From Actinidia chinensis (lineage: Eukaryota > Streptophyta > Magnoliopsida > Ericales > Actinidiaceae), in assembly GCA_009663005.1 (NCBI GenBank), contig CM018896.1, positions 4,650,179 through 4,660,229 of the forward strand: a stretch of DNA of 10,051 nt. Direction: 5' to 3'. Under the pieces are notes generated by a model. That model made no database searches and was not told the origin of the DNA. It saw only the letters and a list, made by a program, of their open reading frames with translations. Shown here piece after piece: positions 1 through 7,847 of the stretch. The number at the start of each line of letters is the position of its first letter. Positions within the stretch are counted from its first letter, which is position 1. Position numbers and translations under genes: made by a program.

Positions 1-660
1 TTCCGCCTTAATGGCCGCTGCTCGTAGAAGGTAGATTGGTTCCCGAATTAGCAATCCATTGACAAAACACAGACAGCTAATGCAATTTTATGGTATGGGC
101 TTTTCACCACAATCTATCGGCTAAATCTGCTCCAACCAATTAAACCCCAAGTCGAAAAATTATTCAGTAAGTATGGAACACTAATCCAAGGTGCCTTAAT
201 AATATATTAATAAAGACCACACAAAAGTGTGTTGCGAAGCACTGGGAACCATGGTTCCATGACCACTAATAAAGTATTCTGAGAACTTAGTTTCTTTTCC
301 TCCCTACTCCCCCACGTAACGCGAAAACAAAGGAGAGCTACCGGGGTGCTCTTTTCCCACGTTTACAGCTACCGGCTTCACTTGCCACCCTCTCCGCTTC
401 TCTCTCTTCCCCCCCTCCATTCCTTTTCAGTTTCCTCCTCTTGCTTCTTTTGCTGCACGTAAACTTCCGCAAAACTAGACCAATGGACGACATGCAACAA
501 GGTAATTTGAAAACAATGTTGGGCAAATGTTTTTTTGGGTAGTGGTGAGATGGGAGAGCTAGGACTAGCGAATTTATATAGAGGCAATGTACCTTTGTGA
601 GCACTGATAGATCTAAGTCGCGTAAACAGAAGATTGCCCTTAAGATTCCAACCACAAATC
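1..660. other. Intergenic DNA with pyrimidine-rich tract
   Basis: No gene is supported here. The segment has a perfect palindrome (separate entry) and two copies of AGCTACCGG (336-344 and 367-375, 31 bp apart). A C/T-rich stretch at about 380-450 could be a plant 5' leader or promoter pyrimidine patch. An ATG at 483 has a good context (ACCAATGG), but its frame stops after 19 codons. A donor-like AAG/GTAATT lies 18 bases after that ATG, which could suggest a tiny first exon, but nothing downstream supports one. Two overlapping open frames on the minus strand (about 338-662) follow from the purine-rich complement, which lacks stop codons; the predicted proteins end in Lys/Arg/Glu-rich low-complexity sequence and match no family I know. 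Confidence 0.6.
245..258. repeat. 14-bp perfect palindrome
   Basis: GGAACCATGGTTCC reads the same on both strands and sits in otherwise AT-rich DNA. No paired copy or dyad-binding context is visible, so a function cannot be assigned. A palindrome this short could also arise by chance. Confidence 0.8.
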
Positions 661-1639
661 ATATTCTACTAGAAATTTAGAAATTAATTATGAAATTGTG
701 AAGGTATGCAGCCCAAAATTATAGTGTTTACACTCTCATTTGTGGATTGTATGTCTTATTAACATTTTCCTCATTTTTTCAATTACGAAAATACGCTTTC
801 ATTTGTCGTAAACACTTGGATTATTTACCTTTGTTTTTGTTGATAGAAACTAACTGTAGTAAATGGACTCGTCTAATTTTTTTCAATTAAAAGTCACATA
901 TAATTTCCCACTCAAAATTAAAATCTCAAGTCCGTCCCCATTAGCACTAATTTCTAATGAGCTAATGCGATTACGTGGTTATTGATATTCCTATTGGCAT
1001 ATGGCGGTTTGGGAACACAGATAAACAAGTGGAGGTACATATAAAAGTGGTCATCTTTTTAGGGTGCCTCTCTTGTGGCTTAACCATTACTAGCTTTAAT
1101 CTTAGCCACCAAATCTCTGATATGCCAAGAATGGAGGCTGCGAATTGGACATTAATGGCCTTTCTATCGTCTACAATACAATGATGGCTGAAAAAAATTA
1201 GGTCTTAGACGTTGAATGTGCAGAAAGAAAAATGGTACACGCATATCACAAGGGATTCGTTAAGACAAAGAATTGATACATACCATGACATATTATTTGA
1301 AATGTATAGATCACGTTGTTGGAAAAAATTTGAATTAATTAATTAAATTAGTTTTTTTTAATGAAATAAATTGACTCAAAGTCACTCCTAAGGTTTTTTG
1401 GGGATTGTTTTTTTTGTATCTTTTCCTTCATCTTTACAAGTTCGTCCCTTTTTTCTTCTTCCCTACCTAAACCTTTACGTCATATGCAATTATTCTTCAA
1501 TTAAATGAGTTTGAATTTCATGTTTGAGTCAGTTGTTTTTGATCGGCAAAGAACTTATTATTAACTCGGGAAAAATACAACGAGATATAATAAGGATTTG
1601 GTGAAAACAACCTTAACATTACGTATACCTACTCTGCAA
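661..1639. other. AT-rich intergenic DNA, no gene seen
   Basis: Plain AT-rich sequence. Small features are an 8-bp inverted pair AGTGTTTA/TAAACACT (723-730 and 809-816), each arm close to a TCATTTGT word, a TATA-like ATATAAAAG near 1039, and A/T runs around 1325-1420. An open frame on the plus strand (975-1184, 69 codons) begins at GTG, has no recognisable domain and has no downstream continuation. I treat it as chance. Confidence 0.6.
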
Positions 1640-1713
1640 GTTTGGCACATACGCCGTAGCCAAACATGTGCTCCTAAAACCCAAAAACGCTAGAAAGTTG
1701 GCAAGATGCCAAC
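1640..1713. repeat. Pair of short hairpins
   Basis: The first hairpin has GTTTGGC (1640-1646) pairing with GCCAAAC (1659-1665) over a 12-nt loop. The second is GTTGGCAAGATGCCAAC (1697-1713), a perfect 7-bp stem with a 3-nt loop. Both stems carry the TTGGC/GCCAA word, so they may be decayed parts of one repeat. They mark the left edge of the A+C-rich tract. No target duplication or terminal repeat was found, so the element class is unknown. Confidence 0.5.
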
Positions 1714-1965
1714 AAAACATAAAGACACAAAACACGAGCAATCCCGAGCACCCCATGCCAACACCTCACAATCAGATGATCCAAAACATAAGCAAACATC
1801 AGCACATAAATTGGTGTCGGCACAACCCAAAATCCATTCACCCCAATCTGCCATAGCCGCCGCCCACTCATATCTAATCATTCAAACCATTCAAGAATAC
1901 ACTTTCACCGAGGAGTCCACCTTTGCCCGTATATTTGCGTTGCCAGCACATATGCACGGATAATG
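1666..1965. other. A+C-rich, strand-asymmetric tract
   Basis: The plus strand is strongly enriched for A and C: by hand count only 18 of the 90 bases at 1711-1800 are G or T, giving 80% A+C. The bias continues more weakly to about 1870. It leaves several frames open on both strands (62 to 85 codons), including a plus-strand frame from ATG 1706 to 1963 that encodes a His/Lys/Gln/Ser-rich sequence with no known domain. Frames open together on both strands argue for composition rather than coding. It could be a relic of a biased repeat or untranslated region; the origin is unknown. Confidence 0.5.
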
Positions 1966-2451
1966 TGATACAACCTTTGTTCTCATTTTTTTTTTTGCAA
2001 CTGAATTCCCAATCCTTAGTTTGCAATTCCAGTTTTTCCAGGCGAGATTACACTTAAATTTCCACCTCCCTGATGATGGCCTCCACCCGACAACATGCCA
2101 GGGGTTGTTTTCCGCCTCCTAGTCGTAAATTTCAAACTGACATGTGTTGTATTCTTGTGAGTCCACGATAACACCTATTGCTTCCCAATAGTTTTTGAAA
2201 CTTTACATATTAATTACGGATTTTACTCTCAGCTCCGAATGCCTTGTAGGTTCCGGTAAATGTTCGGTGATTGATAGTCCCTTGAGATTTACAACAAAAG
2301 AACTTGACCCAAAAGCAACACGAAATTTGATTAAATTCAAAATTTCTCCTTCCTCCCTTAACCGCTGGTGTAAAAGCTGAAATACAGACTTTCCTCGCTT
2401 TTCCTCCGTATAACCGAATCGTCGCATAGAATACGCGCTTCCCAACAGCTT
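1966..2451. other. Intergenic DNA running into gap
   Basis: No gene is recognised. It holds a T run (about 1986-1997) and less AT-rich sequence at 2040-2110. From about 2200 to the gap, one plus frame (2195-2380) and two minus frames are open at once. The minus frames enter the N gap, so they could belong to an exon cut off by the gap, but the translations match no family I know. Overlapping open frames in a short stretch are expected by chance. Confidence 0.5.
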
Positions 2452-2551
2452 NNNNNNNNNNNNNNNNNNNNNNNNNNNNNNNNNNNNNNNNNNNNNNNNN
2501 NNNNNNNNNNNNNNNNNNNNNNNNNNNNNNNNNNNNNNNNNNNNNNNNNNN
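2452..2551. other. Assembly gap of 100 N
   Basis: Exactly 100 consecutive N. Round-number runs like this are the usual placeholder for a scaffold join of unknown size. Any reading frame drawn across it is meaningless, and sequence on the two sides may be separated by more or less than 100 bp. Confidence 0.98.
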
Positions 2552-2651
2552 TATTTTGTTTTCATGTATTTCTTTCAATTTTTTCCCTAAGTGGTTTTGA
2601 AGATCTTATTTGTGAATCCACCTCCTATGTAAAGGGTTTCAAGAAGTTTGA

Positions 2652-2693
2652 GACCTAATTCTTAAGATTCAAAAGTTTAAGAATTATGGGGTC
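2652..2693. repeat. Imperfect hairpin, 10-bp perfect core
   Basis: TAATTCTTAA (2656-2665) pairs perfectly with TTAAGAATTA (2677-2686) over an 11-nt loop. Outside the core, GACC (2652-2655) pairs with GGTC (2690-2693), leaving a 3-nt bulge. It could be a decayed foldback repeat. The low GC content of the core makes a strong RNA terminator unlikely. Confidence 0.55.
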
Positions 2694-2778
2694 TAATTTG
2701 CAAGGTCTGAAAGCTTCAGGGGCAGGCAGTGTACTATGAAAGGGCTGTAGTGTAATTGATTTGAGTTCGTTTGTCCTA

Positions 2779-2867
2779 GCGCGCGCACAGTGTGCGGCAG
2801 TATCAGCTTCTCACCTCTCGCTACCGACGATAGTAATTATTACCTAGCATCATTTTGGCTCATATAA
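2779..2867 (+). promoter_or_regulatory. GC-rich block plus TATA-like word
   Basis: An alternating GC run leads into CGCACA-G-TGTGCG (2784-2796), a dyad with one central base. About 65 bp further, CATATAAGTGG supplies a TATA-like word (2863-2867). The order could fit a plant core promoter reading right, but no coding exon or leader is recognisable downstream. This is a tentative call from local sequence only. Confidence 0.2.
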
Positions 2868-3906
2868 GTGGAAAGCGCTTCAATTTGGTTTTTTGTTCTG
2901 CACATATCATTCTTGGAGAGTGTTTTGCACTTGAGAGTTATGGGTGTAATGTCCATATGAATCCTAATATTCAATTCATCTCTCAAGGGTTAATGAATCA
3001 TTTCAGCTTATGACGATTTAAATTCTTTGAAGTGAGTGGCAGAAATGAATTATTCAATTTTTTTGGAGTGAGTCCGAAGGAAGAGTTGAGAGCTGGAGGC
3101 GATTTCCGGTTGCTCAAAGTGCGCAAGCGAATGAGATTAACATGGAGTGGTTAGCGAAGATTCGGCAGCAAGAAATTTAATATAGGGCTAAAATTGCTTG
3201 TATTATTATTATTTTATTTTAGTGCATTTTTTGGATCAATCCTAATTTTTTTTTTATTGTGTTTTTTTCAAGTAATAGCTTTAAGTGTTCTCGTTCCTGA
3301 TGTTATTGCGTTGATTTTTTTTTTGGGATTAATAACTTTTAATGGAACCTTGTTTTAGTTGTAGATTTCTATTACAAGACCTTCAACGTAAAAAGTGTTT
3401 GTTTTCATTACTACCCCTTAATTAATTTAAAATATTGTGTATTAATTGAACTTGAGAATTTCTTTTGAGCAAATCAACCCTTGTTTTTAAGGATATGTTT
3501 CTCCACTGTCAACCAAATCTTGTACGTCACGGGTTTATATGCACGTTGCTGCATGTGAGCCACATGGTCCTGGTGCTTATAATGTAGCATTAATGTACAT
3601 CAGCCCATTGACATCGACTAATTCATAATGAGTAAAGTGCCGACATAATGCCTCAAATTATTTTACCCCCATCTCTTTGTTTTCATAGGAAAAAAATCAT
3701 AAAAAAATAATATGAAGGTCTCAATTTCAAAGAAGACAATTTTAGAAATAAATCAGTGGTGAAGTTTCACTCTTCAGTTCTCTTGAGATTGTCTCCGAGG
3801 CTTAGGAACCGATAATTATTTGATATATGTCGAGCAATATTAATTTGTTAAAAAGGAGGAAAGAAAAGATTGATGCCACATGGTGAGTTTCATCATTATT
3901 CTCATA

Positions 3907-4030
3907 TAGGCTCCGTTTGATAATGCTTAAAAGTCGAGCTTTTTTTAAACTTACTATCTAAAAAGTTAAGATTTTTTAATTTTTTTAATTTTTGTGGCTT
4001 TATTTTAACTAAAACTAAGAAAAAAGCAAA
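3907..4030 (+). mobile_element. Probable truncated MITE, 5' end only
   Basis: TAGGCTCCGTTTGATAATGC at 3907-3926 is followed by internal A- and T-rich blocks with TTAAACTT/AAGTTAAG-type complementarity. A GGCTCCGTTTGG-like start followed by such blocks is typical of small non-autonomous plant DNA elements. I could not find the matching right terminal repeat or a target duplication, so the right edge is a guess at where the A/T-rich block ends. The class (Tourist-like or hAT-like) is undecided. Confidence 0.35.
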
Positions 4031-4410
4031 AACTCAGTCATGTTGTCCCAATATAATATAACCCAGAGTACATCCTCTATCAGTCTTCTTAGCATAGAAG
4101 AAGACCGAGAAACAACTCTACAGCCAGCGTTCTTGCTCAGAACGAAACTCTATAAGGAAGATGAGAGAAAAATTTTTTCCAATCTCAAATCATACAGAAA
4201 AGGTTTGTTTATAAAAAGAAGGAAGACGGACAAGATTAATTTTGGAAGGTAATCTATTTTGTTGAATCAATCAGTTAAATCCGTGCGCTAATTAAGTACA
4301 CGTTTTTACTTGTTTAAAAATATCCTTACCGTTTAACAGAAATTATTTTGATTGTTCACAAGAGAACTTGCATAAGTATTTTTCCCAAAAGTAACTCTTT
4401 TTGACCAATA

Positions 4411-4600
4411 AGCCCGAGCCCGGGGCGCCGTCTAATTTTGATGATGTGCATCGATGTCAACAGGGGACGCACGCGCATTAAGGATATGTGCCGTAAACGG
4501 AGCTTGCCAAGCCAAATGTGTGAATTCACGATTGGGCCATTTGGATGGTGGGCGCGAGAGGCCTACGCAACCCAAACGAAGGTGGGCAAACTAAAGCGAA
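4411..4600. promoter_or_regulatory. CpG-dense GC-rich patch, possible promoter
   Basis: By hand count about 16 CpG dinucleotides fall in these 190 bp, starting with GCCCGAGCCCGGGGCGCCG, while flanking DNA has few. A CCAAT word lies just upstream (about 4404) and TATTTAA lies just downstream (about 4611). Retained CpG in plants suggests a region that was not heavily methylated, as at promoters, or a recent insertion. No downstream gene is visible, so promoter identity is only a possibility. Confidence 0.25.
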
Positions 4601-4818
4601 ACTCTTCTTCTATTTAACACTGTTAGAATGGACCGGAAACACTGGGAATTGAAATATGTACCAACTCCAACAATTATATCACAGCATAGAAACAATAGAA
4701 TACAATATTTGGTGACACAGATTAATTTGTCTTCCTAGGCATACTAAATTATTAATGGTATGGTCAGAGTGGACGCAATGGATGGGATACTTTTTCAAAT
4801 TTTCGTTGTAAAAATGTG

Positions 4819-4827
4819 TATATAAGG
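4819..4827 (+). promoter_or_regulatory. TATA-box-like sequence
   Basis: TATATAAGG is a close match to the plant TATA consensus. No coding region or recognisable leader follows, and AT-rich plant DNA produces such words by chance. Recorded as a weak candidate only. Confidence 0.2.
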
Positions 4828-5434
4828 AGGACGTTAGTAGTTTGACTTCCAAAATCTTAAAACGTTTTTTATCTTGGCTCCTTCAACATCTAATAATTTT
4901 ATTTTTTTGACAGATGAGGACAACCGATCTCTTAGCTCATTAACCCCAGGGTAAGAACTTGTAATTATTCAAAACCGTGGAGCTTGCTGCTGCATTCTTT
5001 TCTCAACTGCAAGCAAAATCAGCGTAATTTAGCCATTAGGTTATCTGCATCACCTACAAGCCGGGATGAGCTCCATCCGTAACCCGTCATGACCGCTGTT
5101 GTGGGTCACCCGGACCATACTGGTGTCCAAATTTCACCTCGTAAATCTTGGGGTGGAAGGTCATTTTGTGCAAAAAATTAATTTTATCGGACAACAATTA
5201 ACTCATAACAAATCGTATTTTATTTTACTAAATAAACAATTTCAATTTGCAATCATAATGGTTGTTATAAACAAGATGTGAGATATGTCCATATGTTAAT
5301 ACCTATCGATACAATTAATTTTAATGCATGAATAATCTTCACCACGAGATTACAAGATTGGACCATTAAGATCATCGATGTGGGTCTTGATAGGGGCCAC
5401 ACGAGAGGTCTTGAGAATACGGAGAGTAGGTCTT

Positions 5435-5443
5435 GAAGGAGAG
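5435..5443 (+). other. Polypurine-tract-like sequence before LTR
   Basis: GAAGGAGAG sits directly against the TGTTGGG start of the LTR. Copia elements commonly end their internal region with a TTGAGGGGGAG-type tract just before the 3' LTR, and CTTGAAGGAGAG resembles a mutated form of it. If genuine, the LTR is a 3' LTR with a remnant of internal sequence to its left (perhaps from about 5344), rather than a solo LTR. No integrase, reverse transcriptase or RNase H coding remains upstream. Confidence 0.4.
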
Positions 5444-6136
5444 TGTTGGGATCCAGTCCATTTTCAAGGTCAAGCCAACCAATTGAAGAAATCCCAAAGA
5501 AGAGGCCCATTTTAGAAGCCCAGGCCCAGTCAACTTAACCTTAATGAGGTAGCAACAATCTTCTTCTATACTGTCACCTCCAAGTCTTTCACGCTGTCGA
5601 CGGAAAGAAGAGAAGAAGAAGAGGTATAGAGAAGAAGGCTTTGTGCGAAAAAAAATCAGTATTGATGACTCTCCATTGTCAAAATGGAGGAGGCCAACAT
5701 CCTCTATTAAAGTTTTGTTTGAGAGCAGAGATATAAGGGAGGGCAGAAATATAATCCTTGGGGGATTACTGGGAGCACACAGCTTGTTGGCTGTGTGTAG
5801 ATTGGGTTGAGAGTGAAGCTCTGTGAGAGAGCAAGTGCTGTGATTTGGGGGAAGTTTGCTATGGTTTTTTGAGAGCACAAGAGCACAAGAGGATTTTGTT
5901 GTGAGATCGTAGAGACAAGACATTGAGATGGTGAGAGGATAGAGAGATAGTGCGTGGCAAGTATGTGTACTTTGGAGTGTGCTCTTCATACCCTTTGTAA
6001 TTCATTCGGTGATTAATTAGATTATTGGTTTCCTTTCCGTGGACGAGACAGGTTGGCCGAACCACGTAAATTTTTGTCTTGTGTGTGTGGTTGATCTTGG
6101 CAGATGTGACTGGTGACTAGGTCCTTGGGCATAACA
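5444..6136 (+). mobile_element. Ty1/copia-type LTR (solo or 3' LTR)
   Basis: A 693-bp LTR candidate begins TGTTGGG and ends ATAACA, giving the short inverted ends TGTT...AACA. In its 3' third, CCGTGGACGAGACAGG followed by GGCCGAACCACGTAAA (6037-6070) matches the pattern typical of plant copia LTRs downstream of the polyadenylation region. A possible TATA box is ATATAA (5731-5736). The flanking 5-mers are GAGAG (5439-5443) and GGGAG (6137-6141), 4 of 5 identical, as for an aged target duplication. No tRNA-Met primer site follows the right end, so no internal region lies on that side. Long minus-strand open frames across it (up to 205 codons) are antisense artefacts. The right edge is fairly certain; the left edge less so. 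Confidence 0.65.
6038..6066 (+). other. Stem-loop in 3' part of first LTR
   Basis: CGTGG (6038-6042) pairs with CCACG (6062-6066) over a 19-nt loop. The equivalent site in the second LTR of this window (8455-8483) forms the same stem with the same loop length and a swapped base pair. Its role in the element is unknown to me; an RNA structure near the transcript's 3' end or in its leader is plausible. Confidence 0.5.
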
Positions 6137-6264
6137 GGGAGTCCATCTCACACAAACCAAAAAAACCCAGCTCAAATAAATACACAAGAAAATTAGTTTC
6201 TAAATAAAAAATTGGATTCAAAAATTTCTAAACCAAAAAATAAGTGGTGTGTGTTCAAAAGCAA
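6137..6264. other. Spacer between LTR and foldback element
   Basis: A-rich sequence between the LTR's right edge and the next element. No primer-binding site for an LTR retrotransposon and no gene is present. Confidence 0.6.
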
Positions 6265-6685
6265 TGTTTTAAAAATTGGACCGAATTGGCCGGTTCGATC
6301 GGTTGAACCGTCGATCGGTCGGAGAAATGGTCCGGTTACTCACCAAAATCCGTTTTGGTCAAAACCCGGTCAACCCGGCGGTTGAACCGGCGAATCGGTC
6401 ATTGAACCGTCATTGGAACCGGAGTGGACCCGTTTGACTGAGATATTTGACTTTTTTTTGATTTAATCATACTTTAGACTCTCACATTTAAGTATATCGT
6501 CACTTAGTCCCAATATTAAAATTAATTGGCAATAATTCTCCCAAGCTATTTTTATTTTTATCTTATATAAATAATTTATGAACTCACGGTCGATAACGTT
6601 TTCAATAACGTTGACCCGACGGTTGAAACGGTAACCCGTCAACCCGGTTTCCTTTTTGATTTACCCGTTTTCGATTTTAAAACAT
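6265..6685. mobile_element. Foldback MITE-like element (CCGGTT type)
   Basis: The ends ATGTTTTAAAA (6264-6274) and TTTTAAAACAT (6675-6685) are inverted. Inside, overlapping words such as CCGGTT, GGTTGAACCG and AACCGG recur many times on the left (6280-6440) and again as CCCGTCAACCCGG near 6637-6649, so the single strand can fold into several alternative hairpins. The middle (about 6450-6590) is AT-rich. This organisation is widespread among plant non-autonomous repeats. A 9-bp comparison of the flanks gives only 6 of 9 matches in A-rich sequence, so no target duplication is claimed and the superfamily is open. It has no coding capacity. Confidence 0.6.
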
Positions 6686-7073
6686 GAAAGAAAAAAAAAA
6701 GAAAAGAAGGGGCAAGTAATGACGGTTGATCCTTTGAGCCCTTAAAGATGAAAAGATGAAAGTATCTGATTCGGCATTACTATAAAGTGCTTTTTAAACC
6801 CTTATTACTACTCCTTCAGGTACAATGGATAATAATAAAAGGAAAAGTGCCCCAAAGCCACGCAGGATCATCACACATTTCTATTTTTCCCCCTTTTTTG
6901 TTATATGGGAAAAAATAGGAATTCAGGCACCAATATTAGACCCCAAAATTGAGATTGTATCAACTGCAATAAACGACTGTTTTTGGTGAATGCTTAAATT
7001 CGGTTCGTTTATAGCCGTTTAAGCCCATTTGATTTAGTGAACCATCATACTCAAACTTAGGTGGAGTTTGGCT
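6686..7073. other. Intergenic DNA, no gene seen
   Basis: A-rich sequence starting with a purine run, then an 8-bp tandem pair AAAGATGA (6744-6759), some ATA repeats near 6830 and otherwise ordinary AT-rich DNA. No open frame of note or RNA gene. Confidence 0.6.
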
Positions 7074-7219
7074 CAATTTATTTATACGTAAATATATTTT
7101 TTGTCTCGCAACACCTTTAACTCTCCAAAAATTATTACAAAATGGCTAGTCATGGCGAACATCAATTAAAAATTATTCACAGAATAGTAAAATAACAAAA
7201 AATACGTATAAATCATTTG
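7074..7219. repeat. Inverted-repeat (MITE-like) element
   Basis: The left arm CAATTTATTTATACGTA (7074-7090) matches the reverse complement of the right arm (7203-7219) at 15 of 17 positions, including 11 perfect bases (ATTTATACGTA). A further TTTTTTG (7097-7103) pairs with CAAAAAA (7196-7202), offset by six extra bases on the left. A GTTTGGCTC word just outside the left arm (about 7066) looks like many plant MITE ends, so the real element may extend a little further. No target duplication was found. Confidence 0.45.
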
Positions 7220-7315
7220 TACAAGTAAGAGTTTTTAGATTTCGATATATACTTGGCCTATGGGATAATTGATATTTTTGAGCACACTACTGACATTTTG
7301 GTAACTAAGGTAAAT

Positions 7316-7784
7316 TAGATGGTCGTCATTTTGTTGGGTCGAGTCAGCTAATTTATTTTTGTTGGGTTGGATTAGCCTCAGGCAGGGCTCAATGGGCTTC
7401 GACTATTTAACAGGCCGGGTCGGATCCGTCCATGGGCAAAAATGAGACTCAACCTTGTTCTGGACTGGGCCTACGGGCCTTTAAATAATTTTTTTAAAAA
7501 TATATTTTTTCAAATTAAAAAGACTAAAAATATCAAGAAGACAAACATAATGTGGAATTACTAAAACATCGCATAACTATTAATCTTTAATATATAAATA
7601 TAAAATGTTATAAAAATTAATACTTTTGACGTGAGTCACGGGTCGGGTTTTCGAACTGAGTCACGGGCTAGGTCTTGAATCGGTCCATGGGCTTTAATTA
7701 AACCCAGGACCAGCTCATGATATCTTTGGTTTTGGGATCGACTTGATCTTTAGGCCATGAGCCGCGGATTTTTGATGACCCCTA
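7316..7784. mobile_element. hAT-type MITE with 8-bp target duplication
   Basis: The element is 469 bp. The left end TAGATGGTCGTCA and the reverse complement of the right end, TAGGGGTCATCA, agree at 10 of 12 aligned positions with one gap. The flanks are AGGTAAAT (7308-7315) and TGGTAAAT (7785-7792), identical at 7 of 8, and an 8-bp duplication is the hallmark of hAT transposition. Subterminal GC-rich words such as GGGCC, CGGGTCGG and two copies of GTCCATGGGC (7428-7437, 7683-7692) flank an AT-rich core (about 7480-7620). This layout is common in plant hAT-derived non-autonomous elements. There is no transposase, so it would need one supplied in trans. Confidence 0.7.
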
Positions 7785-7847
7785 TGGTAAATCTTTATTT
7801 ATAAGCTGCACTCTATTGTAAGTATGAATTTATAATTTTGTGCGTTA

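Larger units (their letters stand above)
2552..3906. other. Intergenic DNA, no gene supported
   Basis: Apart from the hairpin and promoter-like block entered separately, this stretch is AT-rich with many T runs (3225-3330) and a short TTA repeat (about 3201-3213). A 46-codon open stretch on the plus strand (3014-3151) reads as a basic peptide at its end, but its only ATG is near the end and no splice context is obvious. A TGACG-type word (ACGTCAC) occurs near 3524. No protein family or RNA gene is recognisable. Confidence 0.55.
4031..5343. other. Intergenic DNA, no gene supported
   Basis: A 70-codon plus-strand open frame (4040-4252) gives a Lys/Arg-rich protein with no recognisable domain. 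A 36-codon frame follows the CpG patch (ATG 4628, good context with A at -3 and G at +4, stop 4736-4738). A stretch with acceptor-like T-rich sequence ending GACAG (4913), then 37 nt, then AGG/GTAAGA (4951) mimics a small exon but contains an in-frame stop. The CpG patch and a TATA-like box have their own entries. From 5150 to 5343 the sequence returns to plain AT-rich DNA. Confidence 0.5.

Noticed and set aside
338..662. Two overlapping minus-strand frames of 94 and 105 codons
   Set aside because: They overlap in different frames and end in low-complexity Lys/Arg/Glu/Gly sequence caused by the pyrimidine-rich plus strand.
975..1184. 69-codon plus-strand frame
   Set aside because: Begins at GTG, no known domain, no splice or promoter context.
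1674..1881. Hydrophobic-looking minus-strand frames opposite the A+C-rich tract
   Set aside because: Two frames on this strand and two on the other are open together. Compositional bias gives Leu/Val/Cys-rich translations without implying a membrane protein.
1986..2110. T run preceded on the minus strand by less AT-rich DNA, like a SINE with a poly-A tail
   Set aside because: No convincing RNA polymerase III A and B boxes and no target duplication could be found.
2203..2578. 120- and 122-codon minus-strand frames with a start beyond the gap
   Set aside because: A third of each is N, so the start codons beyond the gap cannot be linked to the sequence before it.
4040..4252. 70-codon Lys/Arg-rich plus-strand frame
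   Set aside because: No recognisable domain, no promoter or splice context, adjacent to a MITE-like fragment.
5265..5510. 81-codon minus-strand frame
   Set aside because: It straddles the LTR boundary and partly overlaps the longer antisense frame. It has no family resemblance.
5372..5989. 205-codon open frame on the minus strand, the longest in the window
   Set aside because: It lies antisense across the copia-type LTR and its left boundary, overlaps other open frames, and its translation has no recognisable domain. Chance openness in an LTR explains it.
5859..6065. 68-codon minus-strand frame
   Set aside because: It lies wholly within the LTR, antisense, with no domain.
6291..6310. GGTTCGATC resembling a tRNA B box
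   Set aside because: It is one of many CCGGTT/GGTTGAACC words of the foldback element, with no tRNA cloverleaf or A box around it.
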